Below are positions 21,101 through 32,200 of a stretch of 64,000 bases of DNA, piece after piece. A program made the translations under genes and the position numbers. The notes under the pieces were generated by a model, which did no database searches, was not told the DNA's origin, and saw only the letters and a program-made list of their open reading frames with translations. Position 1 is the stretch's first letter. Each line of letters opens with the position of its first letter. This DNA is from Amoebophrya sp. A120 (lineage: Eukaryota > Sar > Dinophyceae > Syndiniales > Amoebophryaceae): the NCBI GenBank assembly GCA_905178155.1, contig CAJINV010000012.1, positions 864,004 through 928,003 of the forward strand, written 5' to 3'.

Positions 21101-23630
21101 GGTGCAACAGAAATTCATCGACTTTTTCGTCCGGGTGTTGGTAGTCTTGACTTTGCGGTTCGTTTAACGCTTCATACATGACAATCAAACCGGGGTATTG
21201 CTCGTTCACTTTGTTGATCCATTTGAAATATCAAAGGCAAATAGAAGTATGTCTAGGTCGTCAACTGGAAGAGTGCAAAGTTTGCCGTGGTGCATCTCCT
21301 AGAATACAAAGTAGTTGGTCTGTATCTGTAATGCGCCCACAAGCATCACAGATTGATTGCACAGGAGCGCCTTTAATCATGCCTATCCCGTTTGAGAAAG
21401 TCAGCCTCTGTGTGGTTTGCCGTCCATGCAACACAGATTTTTGTCCTGTACTACTCCAGACTTGTAAATAGCATCACAGGTTGCAAATGCAATAGCAATA
21501 TTCCAGACCCACTCAGACACATTTCCAATGCATATGAACGCTCGCTCCGTGATTTTTTCCATGTAGGTCAGCCACGAGCCGTAGGGTATCTTCGGAGGTT
21601 GTTGTCCGTATAATGCGTTTTCCTTTTCGAACGGGTTGCAATCCGTGTATCAAATGCAAAAGTGTCTGGGGGTCTGGAAATGTCATGCACATTTTGCATG
21701 ACTCCTGATGTCTGCGATGTATGCCCTAGCATCACAGGTCTTGTGAGGGCTTTCTGATGCCTATACCGCAAGAGAAATGCCCTCTCGCCGTGGCCAAAAC
21801 CAGACCTCTTTTATTGTTCATGCAATACAGATTTTTGGATAATGCAGACGCAGCATCACAAGTTGCATTCTTCCAGACGACCCAGACGTTTTTGCATTTG
21901 ATACCGTGTAGAAGCACGCATTTCTTCCATCATCCGTCTTGGCCGTCTTGTAGCCCGTATCCTGTGCAAAAGTATCGTTCTCGTACTAATTGCGTTTATG
22001 CATTACAAACCTTTTCATCAAGGCAAATCCGCATTACAAATAATTCAATTTGTAATGCTAAGTGAATTTGTAATGCAATTCATACTAGTACGATACTTTT
22101 GCAATGCATACCCCGCGAACCCCTGGTCTTCGATGCCCACGCCCGCAATCGCGTGCATGTCGATAAAAACACGCATGCAGCGCTCGTAGAAGTAGGGCAG
22201 CAGGCTTTCCAAAACCGCTAGACTGGAACCCACCGCGAACCCCTCCTGGTTCCACCAGATGGGTGGTGGGAGCCGCGGGGAATTCATTTCTTGGTGCGTC
22301 GTACTGTTGTTTCCATTCTCATCAACAGCGGCAGCTGTAGCCGACGGTATGTCATACCCCTTATTCCAGGTTGGATGCGCTTCCTCATCGTTCCACTCGC
22401 TGAAAAGCCAGTAACCGATCGGGATTCTCAACACGTTCACCCCAATCGAGTGCAAGTCGTCTAGTAATTCTTCCGGCACGAAGTTTGCCCAGTGTGCGTG
22501 TAGCAGCGACAAAGCGTGTTGGCGCGCTTCGTGCTCCAGGTCTTCATCATGCTGTGGTAAAAGTGCTCCTGGATTCTCATTCTTCCCTTTTTGCAGTTTC
22601 GTTTCAAAATAAGGGATAAAGCGCTCGTGAATGATCTGCCACTCGGCCATTCCCCAGCAGTCCGTGTCCGTGTTGGCTCGGCCGACTATGGCGCTCTCAA
22701 GCGTTACATTCTCAACTGTTACATGAATCCGTCATGCAAAAACACCATCATCATCCTCACGATCAAGCTGCAGCTCCGCATTAGAAATTTGCGAGGGGCT
22801 TCTAAACCGCGCCTAGATCTGCGCGGAATTGGTAATGCTACAGGTGCAACCTTCCCCCTTTCACTTTTCCCATTCTTGCATCACAAGTTCATGTAACAGT
22901 TGAGAATGTAACGTTTGAGAACACCATACCGAAAGTGTCGTCATTGCCGCTGTCGTACACCCACCCACTGAACATCCAGCCCTCCATATCCAGGAAAAAA
23001 ACTGAGTAAGTGTAAATTTGTGTTGCAGAAAATGCAAAACTGTTACACTTGTCATGCTGGACATGCATCAGAGGCAATTTTCGTTCGTGTTTTCACGTAC
23101 TAGCGACGCATGACAGGTTTTCTGTGTCATGCAGAGCAAACTTGTGATGCTATTCCTCCAAAAAACTTACACTTACACAGTTTTTTTCCTGGATACTCCA
23201 GTACCAGCCAGGACCCCAGGTTCGCGCCAAGCGGGCCCCAGGGCCCGCATTGGGAAGGATCGGCCATGTTGGTCATAGTCGACGAGTGTGATTCTGATTG
23301 TGCTAGTTGTGCTCGTTGTTGCTCAACAAAAGCAAATCTTCCAGACGGAGGTGCCGTGGGTAATATGGAATGGCTCTCTGTTGTCTGTCCACCTGCTGGG
23401 CGTGTTTTTTGTTTTTCATTTTCATCTCTTCTCGTAGAAATAATACCGGTCCTCCTGCTCGTCGCATGGAACGTTTTCTCGAGACGCAACGCAACAGCCG
23501 GACTGCTCGTCGACGTGGTGTGGAGGATGAAAACGGCAAAAAGATGAAAGCCGGGGGAAAATACTGCTCCTCGCCTCGACGAGCCTCGCCGTTTATCTTC
23601 GGCAGCTCGTTGGATTAGGAGTGGCGACAT
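18196..23630 (-). CDS. GH5-like exo-1,3-beta-glucanase (probable), membrane-anchored, split by nine introner elements
   Basis: Predicted retaining beta-glucan hydrolase. Start ATG is at 23630, with an N-terminal hydrophobic stretch (HLFAVFILHTTS) that could be a signal sequence or anchor. The catalytic-domain motifs come in family order: LGANLGSWLVLEY near 23.2 kb, NVLRIPIGYW near 22.4 kb, VFIDMHAIAG near 22.16 kb, the acid/base Glu in YEALNEPQ (21150-21175) and the nucleophile Glu in GEWSTAG (20530-20550). After the barrel comes a Thr/Ser-rich linker, one strong transmembrane helix (VGVVLTIVIGVLVVSACLGW, about 18.8 kb) and a basic, Lys- and Ser-rich tail of about 170 residues to the stop at 18196. 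Inferred topology: catalytic domain outside, tail in cytosol. It could act on host or own-wall glucan. The exact GH5 subfamily is inferred from motifs only. Confidence 0.85.
19536..19797. mobile_element. Introner element, family A
   Basis: TATCAAGTGCAAAAGTGTCG start, TTTGCAACCCATA end. TSD gtctt. Splits the GH5 gene between HVFEDYG and KDCSETS. Confidence 0.94.
19938..20156. mobile_element. Introner element, family I
   Basis: TATGCAAGAAAAAAACTGTG start; right arm ACACAGTTTTTTTCCTGGATA. TSD ccacc. Confidence 0.94.
20190..20500. mobile_element. Introner element, family G
   Basis: TATCAAACGGAAAAATCCCC start; right arm gggggaatttttcctctcaata. TSD gtttt. Just after the catalytic GEWSTAG exon. 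Confidence 0.94.
20917..21099. mobile_element. Introner element, family B in reverse orientation
   Basis: Starts TATCCACAGTAAAT and ends CAATTGCATA, the mirror of other B copies relative to the gene. TSD tggtg. Confidence 0.92.
21239..21534. mobile_element. Introner element, diverged family A
   Basis: TATCAAAGGCAAATAGAAGT start; inner TIR broken by small insertions (tctaggtcgtcaactgg and ccagacccactcagac). Flanks tgaaa and tgaac. Old-looking copy. Confidence 0.87.
21648..21903. mobile_element. Introner element, family A
   Basis: TATCAAATGCAAAAGTGTCT start, TTTTGCATTTGATA end. TSD ccgtg. Confidence 0.95.
21958..22110. mobile_element. Introner element, family C (reverse)
   Basis: TATCCTGTGCAAAAGTATCG start, ACTTTTGCAATGCATA end. 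Flanks gcccg and ccccg. Confidence 0.92.
22687..22928. mobile_element. Introner element, family D
   Basis: TATGGCGCTCTCAAGCGTTA start, GTTTGAGAACACCATA end. Flanks ccgac and ccgaa. Confidence 0.92.
22987..23195. mobile_element. Introner element, family I
   Basis: TATCCAGGAAAAAAACTGAG start, GTTTTTTTCCTGGATA end. TSD ctcca. Between the first GH5 motif exon (GSWLVLEY) and the next. Confidence 0.95.
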
Positions 23631-23975
23631 GATTGATTCTCGTGGTGACTTGATCTTTTTTGCGCTTGCTGTACAAAAGAACTTCTTCTATGTGAGATCA
23701 CTCCTGAAGGTATCGTAATTTCTACTGAGGTGGGTGCGTTGTACTAGCGTTGTATCATCTTTGTCCTAGGGAACAAACGTCAGTCCACCTGTGATTGAAA
23801 GCAACAATTCGGTATACGATTTTGCGCTCTACAACTTCTTGTGTGCTCAGATGTTGATGAAAAACGCATCGTACATTTACACCAAGCTCGATTTTTTTGG
23901 TTGTGTAGGTACGATGAAGGTACTTAAAACAACGAAATCAAGGGGCACGACGAGCACGAAAGCAAGAAGAGCAAG
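23631..23975. other. Divergent intergenic region between the GH5 and plus-strand genes
   Basis: The only head-to-head gene arrangement in the window, so it should hold promoters for both. A 74-codon plus frame runs from 23791, but it shares no evident join with the downstream gene. No promoter motif recognised. Confidence 0.4.
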
Positions 23976-25650
23976 ATGCACGACGAGCACGACTTCTACA
24001 GGACGAGGAGCATAAGGACGAAATTTTTGCACTCTTATAAATGCATTACAAATTTCCTCAGCGTGAGAAATTTGTAATGCGGATTTACCTTGAGAAAAAA
24101 ATTTGTAATGCATGACTGCAATACGAGCGCGATACTTTTGCACAGTATAGGTTTGCGAGATTCTCGCGAGCGGAACGGTGATCGGGCGCACCCGGGCCCG
24201 GCCGATATCCAGGAAAAAACAACCATCCCCATCCATTTTATGCATCACAAACACAAGACTTCATACATGGTTTGCATGACAAATTGGATGGGGATGGGTT
24301 TTTTTCTGTGGATAGCCGAACGAAGCCGACTTCAAAGACTATCCGATCATGGCCGCGGATGAAACCGTGGGCACGATCGGCGTGCTAATTTACGCTGTGA
24401 AGAAGGCCGACACCTCGCGGGCCTCCCAAGCCGTCGGGTCCCGGACGAGCCTCCGCACGTATCAGACTGTCAGGATTGAAATCGACAAAGGTGAAATAAC
24501 TTGCAATGCATAGATGCGATACCACTTGGGACTGGGAGCCCAATTGTTCAGCGGTGCATGATAAATTTCGACGTCATTAAAATCCAGTTTGTCATGCTGT
24601 TTAGCGAAAGCAGGCATCCTTTATCATGCTAGTTTAGAAGCAGCCCTATCCCAAACCCGAAGCTACAGGTTCACAATCGGCCTCACTTGCTGCAATCCCT
24701 GCAAGACAGTCACTTCGTGCCGTGCATTTTATGCATCACAGATTGTTTCAACTTTGTCGATTTCAATACTAACACACCCATAGCACGCCGGTCGCGGGTG
24801 GCAGTTCCTCGTCGAAGGGACTGGTGCTGCGCGTGGACAAAGTCGCGGAGATACCAACGGCGGCGTTGAGCAAAAAGCAGGGCGCACTCAGCATATGGAC
24901 GAGTTCTCAAATGTTACATTTCCAACTCTTACACGAATTTGTATTGCAAGAATCGCAAAAGTGAAAGTCAAAGAACGGAGGTCGTTGCACCTGTAGCATT
25001 GCAAATTCCGCATGGATAATTTCGGTGCTGTTTAGCCTTTCCAAAATTTGTCATGCGAAGTAGCTTGATCGTGGCGAAGATGTTGATAGTGATTCTGCAT
25101 GACAAGAAATCGCGTAGCATTTGAGAATGTAACGCTTGAGAACGCCATACAGCATCCGGGCGGGATACGGGACCGATCCGCAGACCTTCAAGTTGAGGAC
25201 GCAGGAACAGGTTTTTTTTTATACATATGACAAGTCTACTGCTTCTTTTTTAATTATGTATCGCTATTGGTTGTGTAGAAGATGTGACTGTAAGTGTAAA
25301 CCCTTGTTCAGACGCTGCAAGTATAAAATAAATCACTTTTTTTAACAGAAACCCAAAGTGCCGGACGGGCAGAAGACGGCGCGGGCGATTTTCCAGCAGA
25401 GTGTCCAGCTGGGAGAGGTGAGCACGACTTCTACAGGACGAGGAGCATAAGGACGAAATTTCGCTTGGTTATATGGGGAGGTACCTCTTCAATATGGGGA
25501 GGGGGGATTTTTCCTTGCGATATCTTGTTCTTCATCTTCCCCGCCTGCGCTTCCACCTCGCGACCATGCTCATGGAGGTTATGGAAGGGCCAGGTGAGGA
25601 TAAGCAGGACCACGACCAGGAGCACGTCGCTTCTTGTTTTCAATAAATAA
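23976..25650 (+). CDS. Small beta-rich protein, possibly C2-like, unknown function
   Basis: The only confident gene on the plus strand. The start at ATG 23976 is tentative and lies just before a 42-bp repeat that would code for DFYRTRSIRTKF. Exons between elements join in frame: CEILASGTVIGRTRARP, NEADFKDYPIMAADET, VGTIGVLIYAVKKAD, SLRT to PVAGGSSSKGLVLRV, and QGALS to IRAGYGTDPQTFKLRT. A GT-AG intron follows, then KPKVPDGQKTARAIFQQ. The pattern of short beta strands (GTIGVLIYAVKKA, GLVLRVDKVAEIP) recalls tandem C2 domains, but calcium-binding Asp clusters are not clear. The last exon, ending CFQ then TAA and AATAAA near 25650, has an uncertain acceptor. Function is not assigned. Confidence 0.55.
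23984..24025 (+). repeat. 42-bp dispersed repeat, copy 1
   Basis: The word gagcacgacttctacaggac continues to gacgaaattt. An identical stretch is at 25420-25461 and a near copy at 28371-28412. Here it is probably coding. Confidence 0.85.
24026..24149. mobile_element. Introner element, family C, left end truncated
   Basis: The right end is normal (GATACTTTTGCACAGTATA). The left arm is reduced to TTGCACTCTTATAAATGC directly after the 42-bp repeat. No clean target duplication. Confidence 0.75.
24206..24314. mobile_element. Introner element, family L (109 bp)
   Basis: TATCCAGGAAAAAACAACCA then tccccatcca; right arm tggatggggatgggtttttt then TCTGTGGATA. TSD gccga. Only copy in the window. Confidence 0.94.
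24460..24782. mobile_element. Introner element, family H
   Basis: TATCAGACTGTCAGGATTG start; right arm ends CGATTTCAATACTAACACAC then CCATA. TSD gcacg. Joins SLRT to PVAGG. Confidence 0.93.
24894..25149. mobile_element. Introner element, family D
   Basis: TATGGACGAGTTCTCAAATG start, GCTTGAGAACGCCATA end. TSD cagca. Confidence 0.94.
25210..25348 (+). other. Canonical GT-AG intron in the plus-strand gene
   Basis: Exon ends GAACAG, intron begins GTTTTTTTTTATAC and ends TTTTTTAACAG before AAACCC. It joins TQEQ to KPKVPDG in frame. AT-rich, with no element core word. Confidence 0.8.
25420..25461 (+). repeat. 42-bp dispersed repeat, copy 2
   Basis: Identical to 23984-24025. Here it begins inside a GTGAGC splice-donor-like context, immediately after the exon ending VQLGE. 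Confidence 0.85.
25470..25522. mobile_element. Remnant arm of a family G introner element
   Basis: Contains atatggggaggggggatttt then TCCTTGCGATA, the right arm seen at 33340-33367, with no opposing left arm. Confidence 0.65.
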
Positions 25651-26906
25651 AATCAACCCTTTGCTCGCCTCTTATGGCCTGCGAGTAACTGTCTGACATA
25701 TACAGCTAAAGAATCCTGAGAGCAAGTCCTTTGCGAAAACTCCTGAGAGCTTAGGCACTACAACAAGACCAAACACCACCCGTTTTAGCGGTGAACGACC
25801 AAGTGTAGGGAGTCGCACAGTATGAGTGAGTCCGAAAACTCACTGCTGCTGCGCTTCAGATAAGCATCACACTACCTCCTCATCCGTGTGAGCAGATCAA
25901 CCTCCAAAGAGCCGCCAGTGCTGAACAACCCGCCTCACGTGCTCAACCTGACGTCAAACCGGATCCAAGAACCACAGCGCTACCAGGGGTCTCGCTGACT
26001 CTCGAACCGCCGGAGCGGAAGGAGAGGTATACCGACGCCACCGGGGGCCACAGGAAAACACGGAGTTATGCCCTGCGCCGCCAGTTGCCACCGCCTAGGC
26101 TTGGAGCCTTGCCTTTTCTTTTCTTTTATATGAGTTTTCTCCTTTCCAGCCCGGCGGGTGCTGGAAGGTGGCGCGTTTTTCTTTCTTTTACTGTTTTGCG
26201 CTCTTGAGTTTTTTTTTTTTTATTCTTTGGTCCCAATCTTGGCACCTCAAAGAATCTTTTAGGAGGTTGCGCGATAAAAGGAAGAAAGTCACTGGGGGTT
26301 TTCATCTTTGCAAAAGATCCGCCGGCCTTGCCAGCCCTAGTCTGCCCATTGGCCAAACGGGAAAAAAAAAAAAAAAGAACAAGCCCCACTCTCCCCCCCC
26401 GATGGACTAGATTCTTGCTTTCCTCAGAGTGGTGAGGACAGAAAGAATACTTTATGGCAACTACGGAAGATCATCAGAAAGAAAAGTAAGAATCTCGCAA
26501 AAGAAAAAGACACCGATGGCATCTCTCAGGCAAGAGCAAGAGCTGGACTGCCTTTAATACCTGGCTTTCACCTAGGCATTACAGACATTCTAGCGGAACA
26601 TCAAGAGCTGGAGAGCTACATCTAGAGCTTCAATACAAAATCAAGAAAACGGCTCCTGGTGTTCATTTTGTTCCATTGCAAAAAATCCCGCTGCAGGTTG
26701 TATCGTTCATTTTCATCTTTAGGTGTGGGTTATAATCAATGCTCTTTTGTAAGTACAACATCATCTGCTGTGTGATCAAATAGATCAAGATCAAGAGTCA
26801 AAAAAACAAGCGGTGCAAGACAAAAGAATTTGCGGAACCGCAAACAGTGTGCAAAATGTCTGGGTTGTTTCTTCCGACATGAGAGTTGAGTTTTCAATAA
26901 ATAAAA
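25651..26906. other. Intergenic, no gene supported
   Basis: Contains AATAAA at 25643-25648 at its start and a poly-T/poly-A-rich stretch at 26100-26400. Open frames here (for example 26126-26389) are low-complexity Lys/Phe-rich and unconvincing. No RNA gene recognised. Confidence 0.45.
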
Positions 26907-27233
26907 TCAAGTATAGTTTCTTTGCCACTCACACCTTTTCAACTTGTGATGGGGGTGTTGACCACTCGCACTCTTGCAGAGGACGGGGTCTACTACCTTT
27001 ATTTTTTGTATATGCATACGACTCCAGTCCACATTTCGAAAATGCAAGAAGAGAAACATCTCCAACGACCCACAGATGACCCTTCCATACAGGTTCAGGC
27101 CGCGCCGAGGGTGCTGCAGCTGGTAGGCTTCGGCGAGACTGTTTTGGTTGTGAAACAAGTCCGCCAACACCGCAGCATGCGGCAACGTCTTCCACGTCAA
27201 AAGCTGCTGACGGCGCGACATCATCTTCACCAT
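26907..27233 (-). CDS. Hypothetical small protein (108 codons), weak
   Basis: ATG at 27233. The first 50 codons have a normal amino-acid mix (MSRRQQLLTWKTLPHAAVLA and so on). The second half is less convincing and may run into an intron at a GTCATC donor-like site. No family recognised and no element inside. Confidence 0.25.
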   Translation of the reverse strand: MVKMMSRRQQLLTWKTLPHAAVLADLFHNQNSLAEAYQLQHPRRGLNLYGRVICGSLEMFLFLHFRNVDWSRMHIQKIKVVDPVLCKSASGQHPHHKLKRCEWQRNYT

Positions 27234-27640
27234 AGCTTAATATTACTTTGCTCCGGTTCTTGCGGTTTCTTTCTTGATGCGTTCCTGCCAAGACTGAAAG
27301 CCGCTTGATATTCTTTTTCGGACTCGAGTACAAAAGCAACTACACTGGGTGCCGTAGTTCTTTGGTGGATTATACAGACAAGATGTTGAAGGACGTGAAG
27401 ATGCGGTAGTTTATTTCCGTAGTACAAGTTCGCTATTCTTGCGTTTTTCTAAAAGCTTCTAACTCTGTAGTTGCTTTGATGTGGGTTTAGGTTTAGCTTA
27501 AGCTTTAGTGCATGCGTATAATAACTGTCTTCTAAACTGGTGGAGTGGAGGTCAAGTGGTGGGGACGATGGGTTTTGTACATCGTCTGACTCTGACTACA
27601 ATGGGACTGGTCTGATTCATATCTTTATCTTCAATGAAGA
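27234..27640. other. Intergenic, nothing recognised
   Basis: No element arms, coding frame or RNA gene seen. Confidence 0.4.
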
Positions 27641-28195
27641 TCATATAGTGGGGTAGTAACTACTTGCTCCACCGGCACTGTCTGCTGCAAGCAAATCTGT
27701 CATGCAAGACCAAAGGCACAGGCATTTATACGAGTACGATACTTGTTTTGCAATCCATAGGTCTGTTGTGGTCGCTATGTAGGGGGAGGAGGATGAAGCA
27801 GAACCGCCGCCAAGGTTCAACCCCATGCCCATGCCGCCATGCGGCTGCTGGGAGGTTGTGCTAGAGTTGTTGCTCATGCTGTAGGTGTTTCCCGGCCGGT
27901 TATTTTTAAAACGAGAGGATGAGGAGGAAGCTCCTGCACCGGTACTGCTGTTCGTCGTGGACTGCGAACTTACCGTTCTGGCCAAGAGCCCGGTGGAGAT
28001 TACGTCAAAATCATCGACATCGTCGTCGAAGGTGAAGGAGGTGTCAAATGGATTATGATTTCCTGGTGGACTCGCCGTGGCCGCCGAGTTTCGGAGTTTG
28101 GATTTCGAATTGTGACGTCTAGCTGCATTTCTTTGTTGGTGTTGTGAAGAAGTTGAAGTAGAAGAAGACACTCCGGGAGGGGAAAAGTCGTCCAT
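27641..28195 (-). pseudogene. Truncated duplicate of the 5' end of the MFS transporter gene
   Basis: Starts MDDFSPPGVSSSTSTSS and follows the first exon of the gene at 45836-46322 almost residue for residue (GGMGMGLNLGGGS, SPYIATTTD). It breaks exactly at the end of a family C element fragment at 27759. None of the transporter helices follow, so the product would be only the disordered N-terminus plus intron-derived residues. The homology continues upstream of the ATG to about 28350. Confidence 0.88.
27694..27759. mobile_element. Partial family C introner element at the break of the MFS duplicate
   Basis: Right arm CGAGTACGATACTTGTTTTG then CAATCCATA is intact; the left arm is missing. It abuts ggtctgttgtgg, the same word found uninterrupted in the parent gene at 45879. 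Confidence 0.75.
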
Positions 28196-29221
28196 TCACC
28201 GACTTTTGAAGTGCAGTATTCAGCTCGTGGTCACTAGTCACAGCCACACCGGAGCAGCTAGAGAATCTGCTCGGTTGGTGAAAGTGGAGTTTCTTGGCGG
28301 ACTACTTTGATGTGATTGGTGACCGCCCATTGGCGCATTCGCGCATCAGCAGGGCGAAACTCTAATAACGAGACCACAACTTCTACAGGACGAGGACCAT
28401 AAGGACGAAATTTTTATTTTAAATTTAATTTTACTTGTTGCTTATGCTTGTTTAGTTGTACAACAAAAAGCACAAACAAGAGCGCGCTACTCACGCAGCG
28501 GAAGTAAACGGGAGACGAGTAAAAGCTCGTGCTTATAATTTTCTTAGAGTCAGCGAGGCTACTAGGGAATTTTTACCACGTTAGTGTTACAATCAAAATG
28601 GGGTATTTTTTTTGGAAAGCTAAGTAATCTTCGTACTTCTGCAGTTCCGGGTGGTGCCCGAGAGCATGCTGCATCCTGTTACACCTGGTAGGTGCGGGGG
28701 GGAGTTGGCGTTGGGGGGGTAACAAAACTAGAAATACAAAAAATGAAGGAAGAAAAATACGCTATAAGCCACCTCGACAGGCAAAAAAGCATACGTTGAG
28801 AGCAGGACACGGTGGGGTTCTCATGCTGGGGTTAAAATGGTTTGAAGTGAAAAAAATGGTTCTGTAAAGAGATAGAGTTTTTATTTTTGTACTTTGTAAC
28901 GATGAAAGCAATAATATTTTTACGAAACGGAAAAGCCTCAAACGTGGTTTAGCTTTAGCATTCATGGAAAGAAGCACCGTGCTGAAAGGTGAAGATCATC
29001 CTTACAGAGAGACTGTTGCCGAAGCATCATGCTGATACTGTGATGTGAAATGAAACTTACATGTGAATGAGCATCCTACTCCTCGACTACAGAAATGAAA
29101 AAGAAAAAGTCCTGCTGGGCGGTCTACTGGGAACTTCAACTTTTTTTCATGTCGTAGTTGTCCTACATTTTTTACAATAGATCTGATAAAAAAATTTCAA
29201 TTTTCAATCTTGCATGCCCTC
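28196..29221. other. Intergenic, with the upstream part of the MFS duplicate and 42-bp repeat copy 3
   Basis: 28196-28350 matches the DNA upstream of the MFS start codon (46323-46475). A diverged copy of the 42-bp repeat is at 28371-28412. The rest is AT-rich with no recognised gene. Confidence 0.6.
28371..28412 (+). repeat. 42-bp dispersed repeat, copy 3 (diverged)
   Basis: gaccacaacttctacaggac continuing to gacgaaattt. A few differences from copies 1 and 2, and no coding context here. Confidence 0.8.
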
Positions 29222-32200
29222 CTAACAACACCCGGGCGGCGCCGTTGTCGCCGGCGCCTCAGTCGCAACAGCGCCGTCGTCTTTCGGAGTTAGCGACTCT
29301 TGCGCCTTTGGCTCCGCAGTGGTAATCAGCTCGCCGATGCTTGTCTCCGTGGCCTTGGTGAAGCTGTTTTTGAAAAACACGGTTTTGTGCGCCTTGCCAA
29401 CCCACAGCATCAAACCCGGGTACTTGTCGGTAGCAAACAGCAACTCGAGCAGCTCCGGGGCGTGTATGGAGTTCTCAAATGTTATATTCGCAGCTCCTGT
29501 TACATGAATTTGTAATGCAAAAGCACTATGATCATCCTCACGATCAAGCTACTCCGCATGACAAATTTGCGGAGGGCTAAATAGCACTCTAATCCGTCCC
29601 AAATCTGTAATGCAAAAGGCGCAATCTTCCTCCTTTCACTTTTGCCCTTCTTGCATCACAAATTCATGTAACAGTTGAGAATGTAACGTTTGAGAGCGCC
29701 ATAGCGTGCAGCTGAAAGTTGTCTTCGCCGTTTTCCGCGAGCAGGCCCTTCGGGTTGGTGAAAGTCAGGAAAAACAACTTGTCGCTGAGCACGGTCTTGG
29801 GCGAGCTGGGGTACTGGTTCTCGAAGCACACCACCCTATGCAATACAAATTTCCCGCACATGTACAAAATGCATGACAAATTTGTCTAACTTTGAGTGTC
29901 AAGAAACTTGTCATGCTGACTAAGATTGAAGGTCAGTTTTGTCATGCAGAGACAGCATTTGTACGTGTACGGGAAATTTACTGTGGATACACCGCCCAGG
30001 GAAACACCGAGTCCTTGAACAGCGCCGGCATGTTCTTCCCAAACCCCCCGGGCGCGGACACCAGCATAAACGGCTTATGGAAGCGTCAGGATCGAAATCG
30101 ACAAAGTTCAAATGAGTTGTCATGCATAAAATGCGTACGAGTTGTAACCCAGTTTCGAAGTGGCGCATGAGAAATTTGGGTAGAGCCGAAATCCAGTTTG
30201 TCATGCTGTTTGCGTAAGGAAGACGCCTTTTGTCATGCTACTTTAGCAGCTCAGTTTCTAGCACCCCTCAACAGGCTTAATACAATCTGCCTCACTTGCC
30301 TACTCTGCAAGACAGGCACTTTGTGGGTTGCATTTTATGCATGACAAAGCATTTCAACTTTTTCGATTTCGATTCTGACACACTCATACGGCTGGTCCGC
30401 TGGGTACTCGTCCGGGTTGCTGTTGTCGTTTTTACCGGTCATCCACCGCGCGCAGTTGGTCAAGTCGTTCTTCTTCAAATTTTCGTCGGTCAGCGTGTCA
30501 ATAGCCAGCAGGTCCCGCACCTCGTTGTTGTACAGAACCCCGCCCTTTTCGAAGCAGTAGGGCTCCTTTTTATCGGAAACCGGGTGGCTTTCCGCTTCCA
30601 CGTCCTGGATCAGCGCCCGGGCTTCGATGCTCAGGGTCGCTTTCGTTTCGGAGAAGTAGTAGGGCCAGCGGCTGGGCACGATCAAATCTTCGGGCGTGCA
30701 GTCGGGCGAGGGCGGGTGCTTCACTTGGTCCACCATCGACAGGCCTGCGCCGCACCACTGCAGCCCGCCCGGCGCCTCGCGCGAGGCGAAAGCCTCTTCC
30801 CACCCTTCCTTGGAAGGTTTTTCCACGTTCAGGTAGACGGCCGGATTGCCAAAGCGGTCCCGGTCCGGCCCCGCCGGGCAGTCCACCCAGTCCGCGCTCT
30901 GCGCGGTGCCCGGCGAGAGAGCGTTATGCCTTGCAAATATGTCTGGGTCTGGAAGATTTTTGCCAGGTTTGTCATGCATATTTTGCATGGCCCCTGATGC
31001 CTGTGATGCATGGCCTAGCATGATCACAGATTTTCAGAGGCCTTCCCGATGCCTATTCCGCATGAGAAATGCACAACTCTCCTCGTAGCACAAACTGGAT
31101 TCCCATTGCTGGTCACGCAATACAAATTTTTTCTAGAATCCACAGACAGCATCACAAGTTTGCATCCTTCCAGACCCAGATCGATATTTGCATTTGATAC
31201 GCGTTTTTCACGTACAAAGTGGTCGCACCCTTGCCCACCCACAGCACCATGGGGGCGTAGGAAGGCGGAAATCCCGCGTCGGCGGGAGGAGGAGGGTCAG
31301 TTTGTTCTTCCCCTGCTTCTTGTCCGTCAGTTGTTGAAGATCCTGCCACCACTGCTTGTTCCTCTTCCTCATTAGAAGTAGAAGTACTACTACTACTCCA
31401 CGTGAGCAGCCGGTACAACTTCTCTGCCTCCTCGCCGTCGTCTTCCGCAGCCCGAAAGTTGTAGTTGTTCGTCGTGGAAACGAACGTGGTTTTCGGGTAC
31501 TCCGAGGTGAAAAACATTTTGGATTTCTTCCAAATTTCCGTAAACACCTCCACTGGGGTGATCACCCAGTGCGGCTTAAACGGGCTCTTGTTTTCGAAGC
31601 AAACCACTGCCCACGGCGTTTCGTACTTCCGGATCTTGTCAAACTCGGAGGGGACAACCCCGCCCCCGTCCTCCTCTTCCTCGGGGAGGTCGTTCTCAAG
31701 GTCAACATTCTCGTCGCCCGCGGTAGAATTTGATGTTCCGTGGCCGGCATGTTGAAACCCCCCCGCCTTGGCCATGTTCTTGCCGCAATCCGCCCAGGAT
31801 GCCTGCGGAATGTCTTCGTTCTCGTACTTGCCGCAGTGCTATGAGAGTGCACAGCTCCCCCTTTATTCCCTCATTTGAAAGGCATAAGCAGCAACACAAG
31901 TGCTGGCATACATGCAGCTTTTGCATGACAAATTCACGACCGATTCTAGTGCTGTTTCGACTTCCGAAATCTGTCATGCAACTAGTGCCAAAGAGAAAAG
32001 CGCGGATTTGGTGTTTTGCATGACAAATGAGGGGCCGCAGGGGGAGTTGTTGTGCATTGTCATAGGTGCTCCATGAAATGTCCGCAATTTTCGAAGCGGT
32101 TTGCCTTCAGGTTGGCGTCCGTGAGGTCCTCCAGATGAAGCAGCCCGGTTTTCACCTATGAATGTGCACAACTCCCCCTCCCCCTCATTTGTATTGCATG

